Assembly: GCA_964547135.1 (NCBI GenBank)
Contig: CAZJMK010000009.1
Location: forward strand, 1-64,000
DNA: 64,000 bases
From: JAJXSS01 sp964547135
GTDB taxonomy: Bacteria; Planctomycetota; Phycisphaerae; Phycisphaerales; Phycisphaeraceae
Direction: 5' to 3'
Shown here: one piece after another, positions 52,939-61,271 of the stretch
Numbering within the stretch: position 1 is the first letter of the stretch
Layout: the number at the start of each line of letters is the position of its first letter
Notes under the pieces: generated by a model
The model's input: only the letters and a program-made list of their open reading frames with translations
What the model was told of the DNA's origin: nothing
Database searches by the model: none
Translations under genes and position numbers: made by a program

Positions 52939-52960
52939 CATTTTACTGGGAGTACCTTGT

Positions 52961-53764
52961 ATGACCGCAACCCCTGTAACGGTCGAAACCGCTGAGCATC
53001 AGGTGGCCGGGTTCCGCTTCCGGTTTCCGCGCAATCATCAGTCGATGGAGCAGGACCAGGAATGGTGCCAGGTACAGGTGGAGGGGCAGTGGCAGCCGCT
53101 GCGTTTTCACGATTACGACAAGGTGTATCAGGTTCCCGGTTTGTACGAGGCATTGTTTTACCAGCGTTTGCGCTGCTGTTCGCCGTATGTGGTGGTGCAA
53201 CTGCTCAGTCAGGTGCTGACGGATTACCCGGAGTCGATCAGTGATTTGCGGGTGCTGGATGTGGGGGCGGGCAACGGCATCGTCGGACAGGAATTGCGGG
53301 CACAGGGGGCGCCCTACGTGGCGGGCATCGACATTCTGCCCGAGGCACGCGAGGCGGCGATGCGCGATCGGCCGGGGGTTTACGATGAGTATCACGTGGC
53401 GGACCTGACCGACCTGTCGGACATGCAGCGACATCACCTGATCACTGCGAAACTCAACTGTCTGACGATCGTCGCGGCGCTGGGGTTTGGCGACATACCC
53501 ACGGCTGCGTTCATTTCAGCCTGCAACATCATCGATGAAAAAGGCTGGCTGGCGTTCAACATCAAGGAGGATTTTTTGGACGAGTCGCTCGACGGCACGG
53601 GGTTTTCCCGGCTGATTCACAAGCTCATCCGTGAAAAGGTGATTCAGGTGCAGGCGTATCGGCGGTATCGGCATCGCCTGTCGGTGCATGGGGAGCCGCT
53701 GCATTACGTGGCGGTGACAGCCCGCAAACTGTGCGACATTCCCGCTGCCCTGGTGGTGGAGTGA
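52961..53764 (+). CDS. Class I SAM-dependent methyltransferase
   Basis: A 267-aa methyltransferase. The SAM-binding motif is 'VLDVGAGNGIVGQELRAQGA' near residues 100-119, with 'GIDILPEAREAA' as motif II. The N-terminal region has 'LRFHDYDKVYQVPGLYEALFY'. It does not look like an RNA or DNA enzyme; the substrate is unknown. GGGAG eight bases upstream supports the ATG. The stop is four bases before an ABC ATPase that starts with GTG, so the two are coupled. A common link with the quaternary-amine transporter is likely but unproven. Confidence 0.82.
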   Translation: MTATPVTVETAEHQVAGFRFRFPRNHQSMEQDQEWCQVQVEGQWQPLRFHDYDKVYQVPGLYEALFYQRLRCCSPYVVVQLLSQVLTDYPESISDLRVLDVGAGNGIVGQELRAQGAPYVAGIDILPEAREAAMRDRPGVYDEYHVADLTDLSDMQRHHLITAKLNCLTIVAALGFGDIPTAAFISACNIIDEKGWLAFNIKEDFLDESLDGTGFSRLIHKLIREKVIQVQAYRRYRHRLSVHGEPLHYVAVTARKLCDIPAALVVE

Positions 53765-53768
53765 TGCG

Positions 53769-54554
53769 GTGAGCGACGCAGCGATCGAATTACATCAAGT
53801 GGGCAAGTCGTTCGACGGCGGACGCGCCTGGCCGGTGCAGGACGTATCGCTGTCGATTGCCCGTGGTGAGTTTTTAGTGTTGCTGGGTGAATCAGGCTGC
53901 GGCAAAACCACGACGCTGAAAATGATCAATCGGTTGTGCGAACCGGCGCGCGGCTGCGTGCGGGTGGAGGGTCGTGACATCATGTCGGTCGATCCGCCGA
54001 CGTTGCGACGGGGCATGGGTTATGTGATTCAGGGCGTTGGGCTGTTTCCGCATGTGACGATTGCCGACAACATTGCCACGGTGCCCAGGTTGCTCGGCTG
54101 GGACGCAGAGCGCATCGGCGCACGGGTGAATGAGTTGTTGGAGTTGGTGCATCTGCCTGCGCAGGTGTACCGCGATCGACTGCCCCGGCAATTGTCGGGG
54201 GGTCAGCGGCAGCGTGTCGGGTTGGCAAGAGCACTGGCGGCTCAGCCGGGCATCATGCTGATGGATGAGCCGTTTGGTGCGCTGGACCCCTTGACGCGCG
54301 ATGATTTGCAGCGCGAATATCAGCAACTGCATCAGCAACTGAAACTGACCACGATCATGGTGACGCATGACATGACCGAAGCACTGCTGCTGGCGGATCG
54401 CATTGCAGTGATGGCGCAGGGTCGGGTGGTGCAGGTGGCCGCGCCGGCGCAAATGCTCAAAGCCCCGACGGACAAACTGGTGCGACAGTTGATGGAAACC
54501 CCCAAACGACAGGCCCAGCGGCTGGAGGCAATGCTCGCCTCGGCAGAGGGGTGA
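53769..54554 (+). CDS. ABC transporter ATP-binding protein, quaternary-amine type
   Basis: A 261-aa ATPase starting with GTG. Walker A 'GESGCGKTTTLKMINRL', signature 'LSGGQRQRVGLARALAA', Walker B 'IMLMDEPFGALDPLT', and the H-loop 'TIMVTHDMTEALL'. 'KMINRL' after Walker A is typical of the OpuA/OpuC/ProV group for glycine betaine, choline or proline betaine, and of the related ergothioneine transporter. CBS domains are absent, as in the OsmV/EgtV branch. Partner is the permease-binding-protein fusion at 54827. Confidence 0.9.
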   Translation: MSDAAIELHQVGKSFDGGRAWPVQDVSLSIARGEFLVLLGESGCGKTTTLKMINRLCEPARGCVRVEGRDIMSVDPPTLRRGMGYVIQGVGLFPHVTIADNIATVPRLLGWDAERIGARVNELLELVHLPAQVYRDRLPRQLSGGQRQRVGLARALAAQPGIMLMDEPFGALDPLTRDDLQREYQQLHQQLKLTTIMVTHDMTEALLLADRIAVMAQGRVVQVAAPAQMLKAPTDKLVRQLMETPKRQAQRLEAMLASAEG

Positions 54555-54591
54555 TTACAGCAATTCGCGTTTTTATTTCGATTGCTTGAAC

Positions 54592-54747
54592 GCCCTCTCC
54601 CTCCGTGAGAGGGTGGCCAAGTCTTCGAGGCCGGGTGAGGGCTTGTATAAAAAAATGTGCAATGCGGGCAAATGCCAGAATTACAGACGCCCTCACCCTT
54701 ACCCCCGCCACGGCGAGGTTTTCAACTCTCCCGGGGGGAGAGGGGAC
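54592..54747. repeat. CCCTCTCC/GGGTGAGGG MITE-like element, copy 2
   Basis: An element of about 156 bp between the ATPase and permease genes, in the opposite orientation to copy 1. The left end is CCCTCTCCCTCCGTGAGAGGG, then GCCGGGTGAGGGC, a unique centre, GCCCTCACCCTTACC, CCGCCACGGCGAGG and CTCTCCCGGGGGGAGAGG. It interrupts what is otherwise one operon. Confidence 0.75.
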
Positions 54748-54826
54748 CGAGCAAACTCGGCCATATTCCGATGAATAACGTTGATGATTCAGATCATTGT
54801 TTCCGACAACCCTCGTGAGTACGTGC

Positions 54827-56467
54827 ATGGAAGATTGGCTGCTTCATTTGCGTGAACAGTTGCGGTTGCTGCCGCTCAACTTATCCAACCACCTGCTGGT
54901 GACGGTGATTGCCCTGGCGACGGGGGCGGCGATCAGTCTGCCGCTGGGCATGTTCGTGGCACGTCGGCAGATGTGGCGGTATCCGACGCTGACGGTGGTG
55001 AGCCTGATTCAAACCATACCAAGTCTGGCGCTATTGGCGCTGATGGTGCCGATGTTGGCGATGCTGGGCGTGTTCACAAGCTGGGCATTGGGGTTTCAGT
55101 TGAGCGCGCTGGGGTTTTGGCCGACGGTGATTGCGTTGACGTTGTACAGCATGTTGCCGATGGTGCGTAACACAGTGGTGGGGCTATTGGGGGTGGACCC
55201 GGCGGTGCGCGAGGCGGCCTTGGGCATGGGCATGACCGCCCGGCAAATGCGCTGGCGCGTGGAGTTGCCGCTGGCGCTGCCGGTGATACTGGCGGGCATT
55301 CGCACTGCGACGGTGTGGGTGGTGGGCATTGCCACCCTGTCAACGCCGGTGGGGCAGAGGTCGCTGGGTAATTTTATTTTTCGAGGATTGCAGACGCGCA
55401 ACTGGACGATGGTATTGGTCGGCTGCGTATGTGCAGCGGCCCTGGCGATATGGCTCGATTTATTGCTGGGCGGCTTGGAGCGTGCTTCCGCCACGCGAAA
55501 AAAAGTGCTCGGCTGGACCTGCGGATTGCTGCTGGTGTTCATCTTTGTCGCCGGGTTGTCGGGGCCTGCGCTGGTGAATGTTTTTTCATCAGGCCAACAG
55601 GCGTGGTCGGATCAGGCGGCGAAGATGGGTGAAAGCAATGGGGTCAAGCCGACGGTGCGCATCGGCGCCAAAACCTTCACGGAGCAATACATACTCGCGT
55701 CACTGATCGAGCAGCATTTGCAACAAGCCGGCTACCCGACCCGGCGGCTGGAAAGTCTGGGTTCAACAGTGGTGTTCGATGCCCTGGCATCGGACCAGAT
55801 CGATGTGTACGTCGATTATTCGGGAACGTTGTGGGCCAATGTCCTCAAGCGTCAGGGGTCGGGGGAACGAACGCAGGTGATTGAAACCGTCACGTGGTAC
55901 TTGGCGCAGCAGATGGGCATCCGCTGCCTGGGGCCGTTGGGTTTTGAAAATGCGTATGCCCTGGCCATGCGTCGTGATTTGGCGGAGCGTAAAAACATTC
56001 GCACGCTGGCGGACCTGGCCGGGCACAGTGGAACAATGCGCATCGGGGGCGACTATGAATTTTTCGGTCGGCCGGAGTGGCGGGCGTTGCGTCATGGCTA
56101 TCAATTGTCGTTCAGGGAAACGGTCAGTTTCGATGCGACGTTCATGTACCAGGCAGCGGCACAAAATGAGGTGGAAGTGATCGCTGCTTTTTCCAGTGAC
56201 GGGCGCATCGCAGCCTATGACCTGGTGACGATCGAGGACCCATTGCAGGTGATTCCGCCTTATGACGCGGTGCTGCTGGTCGGTCCAACTGCGGCGCAGG
56301 ATGAGGCCTTGTGCAACACACTGCGTCAGCTTTTGGGGGGCATTGATATCGCAGGCATGCGCGAGGCCAATCATCGCGTGGACCGGGACGAAAACAAACA
56401 GACCATTCGACAGGCAGCCGGTTGGCTGTTGCACAAAGCGACGGAGGGTATCCGCCAACTTCGTTAG
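54827..56467 (+). CDS. ABC permease fused to quaternary-amine-type binding protein
   Basis: A 546-aa fusion. Residues about 1-225 are an inner-membrane permease with 'SLIQTIPSLALLALMVPML' and 'GMGMTARQMRWRVELPLALPVILAGIRTA', the EAA-loop region. Residues about 270-540 form an OpuAC/ProX-like binding domain: 'VRIGAKTFTEQYILASLIEQHL', 'YVDYSGTLWANVL', 'DYEFFGRPEWRAL'. Such fusions occur in OpuF and EgtU transporters for betaine, choline or ergothioneine. The ligand here is unknown. ATG 54827 was preferred to the upstream TTG and GTG codons. Confidence 0.9.
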   Translation: MEDWLLHLREQLRLLPLNLSNHLLVTVIALATGAAISLPLGMFVARRQMWRYPTLTVVSLIQTIPSLALLALMVPMLAMLGVFTSWALGFQLSALGFWPTVIALTLYSMLPMVRNTVVGLLGVDPAVREAALGMGMTARQMRWRVELPLALPVILAGIRTATVWVVGIATLSTPVGQRSLGNFIFRGLQTRNWTMVLVGCVCAAALAIWLDLLLGGLERASATRKKVLGWTCGLLLVFIFVAGLSGPALVNVFSSGQQAWSDQAAKMGESNGVKPTVRIGAKTFTEQYILASLIEQHLQQAGYPTRRLESLGSTVVFDALASDQIDVYVDYSGTLWANVLKRQGSGERTQVIETVTWYLAQQMGIRCLGPLGFENAYALAMRRDLAERKNIRTLADLAGHSGTMRIGGDYEFFGRPEWRALRHGYQLSFRETVSFDATFMYQAAAQNEVEVIAAFSSDGRIAAYDLVTIEDPLQVIPPYDAVLLVGPTAAQDEALCNTLRQLLGGIDIAGMREANHRVDRDENKQTIRQAAGWLLHKATEGIRQLR

Positions 56468-57010
56468 CCGGGTGTCACACTGCGTCCCGCTCAGCGGGCG
56501 CTGTGTGGTGATGCCGCCGAGGGCTTTAGAAACTGTTTCATAACTGGTTTGGGTGGGGCAGGTGTCCTTTGCTTGATTCAGAGCCGCGAACGGTAGTGAG
56601 CGGTTCTTGGTTTTGCAAAGAACCACTCGCTTCCCAGCCTTTTTCATTTTGAGTACAAGTGGTGTTGGCTATCAACCCCCTCTCCCTCCGGGAGAGTTGA
56701 AAACCTCGCCGTGGCGGGGGTGAGGGTGAGGGCGTCTTCGCTTCGTACATTCACGTTCATCAGGCATTCTCAAGACACGCCCTCACCCGGCCTCGGTCGC
56801 CGCGGCGACACTCGGCCACCCTCTCCCGGAGGGAGAGGGGGCGCAAGACGCTACACTCGAACTCAAACCGCGTTAGCCCCGGATGAAGCAGTGACATATT
56901 TGATGCGCACAAACCATCCGACCCTAAAGGGTTCGGCGTCAATGACAGTGTCATCAAGAATGCGACACCGCCCCGGTGGTGCCCTCGTCGGTGGCGCATG
57001 CACACGGGGT
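56468..57010. repeat. 663-bp repeat-rich gap (left part)
   Basis: In order: GCCGAGGGCTTTAG, a remnant of the GACGCC family (about 56516-56530); the CAGAGCCGCGA palindrome, copy 2, lacking one outer arm (56577-56634); the CCCTCTCC element, copy 3 (56676-56841); a REP-like remnant (56874-56942, ending AAAGGGTTCGGCGTC); and ACACCGCCCCGGTGGTGCC (56962-56980). No gene was found. Confidence 0.75.
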
Positions 57011-57045
57011 AATAAAACAGCCCCCGGTCATTGATCGGGGGCTAA
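57011..57045 (-). terminator. Intrinsic terminator of the glutamate synthase-like gene
   Basis: AGCCCCCG (57019-57026) and CGGGGGCT (57036-57043) form a perfect 8-bp stem with a 9-nt loop. On the minus strand it is followed by GTTTTATT. It lies about 88 bases beyond the stop of the gene at 57131. Confidence 0.75.
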
Positions 57046-57130
57046 ATGTAGCGAGCACAATGTTATCGCCCGGGCAACTGGGCATGACCCAGCCGGGTGC
57101 GCCTCCGGGGCTGGGCGACAGCGTTTTGAC

Positions 57131-58720
57131 TCACTCGGCCAGAATCGCTTCCGCTTCCTTCCGATACGCATCCATCACGTACGCAATGCCCGTCACCTTG
57201 CTGCACTCCTCGGTCAGCGACAACAGGTCACCTCGGCTGATGGTGTTGATGTTAAAGTTTCGGCTCCCGGCCATGAGCTGTTGCAACCCGGTGCGAATCT
57301 TCTGGGCAAAGGTGTAAATGCCGATCGCGCCCAAGGGCATGTCCTTGGTCCGTCCGTTGAACTGCGATTTGACTTCCTGGTAGCTGACGAAAATTTCCTC
57401 CGGCGTGGCGCCGAACTTCGACACCGTTTTGGGCAGCTTGCCATCCTTGAGCCACTGTTGAATATTTTTACCCACCATGCCCGGAATCATCAGCGCCCTG
57501 CCCATGCACACCGCCTTGAAGTACGGCGCCCCCATGGCCAATGCCTTGAACACGCCCGCTTCGTCGGCAAACCCGCCGCCCATCGCCAAATCAGGCACAC
57601 GCATGCCGCGCTTACTCAGTGCATCCGCAAACTCGACCGCCAGGGCTTGCAGGTACAACGTCGGCGTGCCCCATTCATTCATCATCGCCCACGGACTCAT
57701 GCCCGTGCCGCCCGGTGCGCCGTCGATGGTGATCAAATCCAATTTCGCCTCCGCACCCCAGCGCAGAGCCATCGCCAATTCCTTCATCGAGTACGCCCCG
57801 GTTTTGAGTGTGATGCGCTTGAAACCGAGTTTGCGCAACCGTTCGATTTCCTTCATGAACCCATCACGGCTGACAAAGCCCAGTCGGCTGTGACGTTCAA
57901 ACTGTTTGATCGCTCCGGTTTCGTAGGCCTTTTGCACCACCGCGCTGGACGGGTCGGGCAGCACGATGTAGCCGCGCTTCTGCAATTCCATGGCCCGTTC
58001 GAGTGAGTTCACCTTGATTTCCCCGCCGATGCACTTGGCGCCTTGCCCCCATTTGAGTTCGATGGTGTCCAGGCTGTGGGCATCCAGCACGTATTCCGCG
58101 ACGCCCAGGCGGGTGTCTTCGACGTTCATCTGCACGAGGATTTCGCCCATGCCGCGATGGTATTTGCGATACTCGGTGATCCGCCGATCCATCTCCGGCG
58201 AGTGTTTGATTTTGCCTTCCTTGGTGAGCACCAGGTCCGGGTCGATGCCCGCAACATTTTCCCCGCAAACCAGCGTGACCCCGGCAATGGCAGCACCGAC
58301 CGCAAAATGTTCCCAGTTGCGTCGGGCGATGTCGGTGGAGCCAAGCGCGCCGGTGAAAATGGGCACACTGAGTTTGACCTTGCGCTCCCAGCCGTATTGG
58401 GTGCTGGTGTCCACGGCAGGGAAAATCGCGCTATCAGGCCCGGCAGTCACGCCCTGTGGCAAACCCTTGGCGCCGACTGCGTAGCCCTGAATGTTCAGGT
58501 GTGAATAATCAATCGGGTAATCCTTGTCAGCGCCGGCGGTGACGCTGCCGTAACCGGAAGGGTACAGCACCTCGCGCCCACGCAGTGAAGCGGTCCATAC
58601 TTCGCACCCGCCTGCACAACCATCCAGGCAGCGCGAACACAGCCCCGACATCGGCACCACATTGCGGGAACGATTGAAGGTTTCGGTCACATCATTGCCG
58701 TTGGGCCTGCGCAGGTTCAT
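57131..58720 (-). CDS. FMN-binding glutamate synthase-family protein
   Basis: A 529-aa protein matching the FMN/glutamate synthase central domain (GltB2-like): 'GEILVQMNVEDTRLG', 'SLDTIELKWGQGAKCIGGEIKV', 'LDLITIDGAPGGTGMSPW' and 'AMGGGFADEAGVFKALAMGAPYFKAVCMGRALMIPGMVG' (FMN phosphate site). An N-terminal Cys cluster C28-x2-C31-x3-C35-x3-C39 could hold a metal or Fe-S centre. It lacks the glutaminase domain, as in archaeal-type enzymes. Its exact reaction is unsure. GGAG eight bases upstream supports the ATG at 58720. Confidence 0.85.
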   Translation of the reverse strand: MNLRRPNGNDVTETFNRSRNVVPMSGLCSRCLDGCAGGCEVWTASLRGREVLYPSGYGSVTAGADKDYPIDYSHLNIQGYAVGAKGLPQGVTAGPDSAIFPAVDTSTQYGWERKVKLSVPIFTGALGSTDIARRNWEHFAVGAAIAGVTLVCGENVAGIDPDLVLTKEGKIKHSPEMDRRITEYRKYHRGMGEILVQMNVEDTRLGVAEYVLDAHSLDTIELKWGQGAKCIGGEIKVNSLERAMELQKRGYIVLPDPSSAVVQKAYETGAIKQFERHSRLGFVSRDGFMKEIERLRKLGFKRITLKTGAYSMKELAMALRWGAEAKLDLITIDGAPGGTGMSPWAMMNEWGTPTLYLQALAVEFADALSKRGMRVPDLAMGGGFADEAGVFKALAMGAPYFKAVCMGRALMIPGMVGKNIQQWLKDGKLPKTVSKFGATPEEIFVSYQEVKSQFNGRTKDMPLGAIGIYTFAQKIRTGLQQLMAGSRNFNINTISRGDLLSLTEECSKVTGIAYVMDAYRKEAEAILAE

Positions 58721-59045
58721 ACACATTTCTCCAAAACGAAGGGTTTTCACTTCAGCACGGCTGACGAACGTGCCACAAAAGATATAAGGATATCAAAATA
58801 CCTGTTTATCATGGTTCCAAAATAAATGCAATCAAAATGATTACGGATGTGGCATGGCGAATAGTGAAAAACAAGGGACTCAGAGCCGCGAGTGGTAACG
58901 AGCGGTTCTTGTTTTATCAAAGAACCACTCGCTTCCGCTCGTGGCTCTGAGCTACACCGATGTCCGCTCGTGGCTCTGAGCAACATCGCCATCCGCCGCC
59001 CTGTTTCGACTCGATCAAAACGATACGTACGACATCAAATGAGTA
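58721..59045. repeat. Spacer with CAGAGCCGCGAG palindrome, copy 3
   Basis: A full palindrome at 58879-58950 with perfect CTCAGAGCC/GGCTCTGAG outer arms and GGTTCTT/AAGAACC inner arms. An extra arm copy, CCGCTCGTGGCTCTGAG, follows at 58964-58980. AT-rich sequence before it (58770-58860) probably holds the promoter of the minus-strand gene at 58720. Confidence 0.75.
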
Positions 59046-60248
59046 TCAGATCGTTCGGCGAATCAGGCAGCGTTCGCGGTAGGCGCTGGGGGTCATGCCG
59101 GTTTCGCGCAGAAACACGGCACTGAACTTGGAGGGGTAACTGAACCCGCAGCGGACGGAGATGGTCGCCAGATCGAGTCGGGTGGAGTGCAATAGTTGCT
59201 TGGCGTGGTTGATGCGTTCGAGCACGATTTGCGCATGCACGGATCGGCCGATGGTGTGTCGAAAAAGTTTTTCGAGCTTGGGGCGGGACACTTCGACTTC
59301 GCGCAACACATCCTCCGTGATGATTGGTTCGGCAAAGTGATTCTGAATAAAACCAATCGCCTTGACGAGCATCGGGTCATCGACCGCCAGGGTGTTGGTG
59401 GATTGGCGTACGACCACACGCACCGGGTCCACGCGGACGATGTTGGCGGCTGGTTTTTCACCACGCATGAGCAGGTCGAGCATGTGTGCCGCTTCCCAGC
59501 CGATGGTCTCGCAGCCATGGTCGATCGCCGAGATGGGCGGACTGGCCAGTTCGCAGATGGCCTCATCGTCATCGACCCCCAGCACGGCGACTTCATCGGG
59601 CACACGAATACCCATTTCATCACAGGCCACCACAATCGGTCGTGCTTCTTCGCTGGACCAGGCGAACACCGCGGTGCGACTGTCGAGTCTGGGCAACACT
59701 TTTTTGAGTTGCTGAATTTCCCGCACCCAGCGTTTGTTTTCGTTGGTGTTGAACCATTTGCTGCGACCGCCGACGCCCAGGTCAACACAGTGGAACCCGG
59801 CTTGTTGGACCAGGGTGGTGAAGGCTTCGAGTCGTTGTTTGCGGATTTGGGCGCTTCCGCCGTACACCGCAAAACGTTCGAACCCCAGTTCACGGAAATG
59901 GGTGAACGCCATGCGGGCGACGGCATGACTGTTGGCGGTGACATGGGGTATTTTCGGATGCACCGGATCCCCCCCGACGCTGACCGCCGGGGCACCGCGA
60001 CGAATGACACGGTCGGCCATGCCCCAAACCATTTGATGAAAAATAATGCCGTCGTAACGGGGCGATTGCGTGATGGCGACGGGTTCGACCATCGGGCCGA
60101 CCTGACCGATGAATTCCCACGGGCCGTGCTCACGGGCGTAATTGACGATGCCGGCCACCATGTTGCGTCCGTAGGAATATCCCAGCCCGATGGCGACGAG
60201 CACCTTGGGGTTGCCCCGTGATGGGTGTGGCGGTTGCGAAGGGGTCAT
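59046..60248 (-). CDS. XylR-like sugar-sensing AraC regulator
   Basis: A 400-aa regulator. Residues about 10-275 are a LacI/XylR-type periplasmic-binding sensor ('VLVAIGLGYSYGRNMVAGIVNYARE', 'DEVAVLGVDDDEAICELASPPISAIDH'). Residues about 300-400 are an AraC HTH domain ('DLATISVRCGFSYPSKFSAVFLRETGMTPSAYRER'). This layout activates xylose or other sugar genes in related proteins. It is divergent from the PEP-CTERM gene at 60402 and is the likely regulator of module II. ATG 60248 follows the family N-terminus. Confidence 0.9.
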   Translation of the reverse strand: MTPSQPPHPSRGNPKVLVAIGLGYSYGRNMVAGIVNYAREHGPWEFIGQVGPMVEPVAITQSPRYDGIIFHQMVWGMADRVIRRGAPAVSVGGDPVHPKIPHVTANSHAVARMAFTHFRELGFERFAVYGGSAQIRKQRLEAFTTLVQQAGFHCVDLGVGGRSKWFNTNENKRWVREIQQLKKVLPRLDSRTAVFAWSSEEARPIVVACDEMGIRVPDEVAVLGVDDDEAICELASPPISAIDHGCETIGWEAAHMLDLLMRGEKPAANIVRVDPVRVVVRQSTNTLAVDDPMLVKAIGFIQNHFAEPIITEDVLREVEVSRPKLEKLFRHTIGRSVHAQIVLERINHAKQLLHSTRLDLATISVRCGFSYPSKFSAVFLRETGMTPSAYRERCLIRRTI

Positions 60249-60401
60249 ATCAAAAAAGGTAAACGGATTTTCAATTTTGTCAATCGCGTGGGTGATTGGG
60301 GTCGTATATTCATTCGTGTTCATGCTCATGTGCATGGCGAAGGTATTGATGCGTCATGTTTGGAAACTCGTAGGGCCTGTCTATCAAAAGGAGGTTGGAA
60401 C

Positions 60402-61214
60402 ATGTGGAATAAGGCGATCGTATCGACCGGGGGTTTCGTGGCGATGTCGGTTCTGGGGGCGCATATGGCGCAGGCGAGTGTGTTGATGTTTGATTTCGGG
60501 CCGACGACGGTGGTGAACAACACGACCAACAGTCCGTTGCACGTCACACAGCCGAGTTTTACCGGCACCACGTGGAACAAGAGCACAGCCAACGACTTGG
60601 GCACTGTGAAATATGCCGACGGAACGACGGCCACGGGGGTGGCATTCAATTTCGGGCGTGAATCCGGTGCAACAACCAACCTGATCGACCTGTCCAACAA
60701 CCCGAGCAGCAACCAGGCGGGCGGCGGAGCCTACACCACGGGTATCTATGCCGGTGATTCCGTGGCCAAGGACTTTGTGTTTCAGTCGGCCAACGACTTT
60801 GCCACCGGTTTTCAGATCACGGGGCTGGCTGCGGGTGTTTACAACGTTTATGTCGTTGCAAGAAACACCGCTGCCACCGCGACCCCGGTCGCCTATCCGA
60901 CGAATGTGTTCGTCGGCGCCGGCACGGCTGCGGGCAACTTCGATTTTTCGACACTGAGCAGCGCAGCCCTGACGAACACTGCCTCCACCACCACCTGGGT
61001 GGCGGGCGATACCTACGTGCAAATCCAAGTGGCCCTGGGCGTAGGCGAGGTGTTGAATGTGGCGGTGCAGGGTGCAGGCAGCGGCGCCAACGGGCGCGGT
61101 TTTATCAATGCGGCACAAATTGCCCTGGTCCCGGAACCGGCAACGCTGTCGTTGCTGGGGCTGGGCGTGGCACTGTGCATGGGGCGTCGTCGGCGTGACA
61201 GCGCAAGTAACTGA
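60402..61214 (+). CDS. PEP-CTERM sorting-domain protein
   Basis: A 270-aa secreted protein with signal peptide (cleavage near QAS, about residue 27) and a C-terminal 'LVPEPATLSLLGLGVALCM' plus 'GRRRRD' tail, the exosortase signal. The body is a beta-sandwich beginning 'VLMFDFGPTTVVNN', like other planctomycete and verrucomicrobial surface proteins with a probable carbohydrate-binding module. A strong AAGGAGG precedes the ATG. It starts module II and is followed by the pseudopilin gene 57 bases on. Confidence 0.88.
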   Translation: MWNKAIVSTGGFVAMSVLGAHMAQASVLMFDFGPTTVVNNTTNSPLHVTQPSFTGTTWNKSTANDLGTVKYADGTTATGVAFNFGRESGATTNLIDLSNNPSSNQAGGGAYTTGIYAGDSVAKDFVFQSANDFATGFQITGLAAGVYNVYVVARNTAATATPVAYPTNVFVGAGTAAGNFDFSTLSSAALTNTASTTTWVAGDTYVQIQVALGVGEVLNVAVQGAGSGANGRGFINAAQIALVPEPATLSLLGLGVALCMGRRRRDSASN

Positions 61215-61271
61215 TTCATTGTGTCGATCATCAGGGAGGGCGATGACCTCACCCATGATGGAGTGATCCCC

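Noticed and set aside
59093..60221. Two frames of about 340 aa overlapping the XylR-like gene
   Set aside because: Same region encodes a clear XylR/AraC regulator in another frame; these lack any motif.
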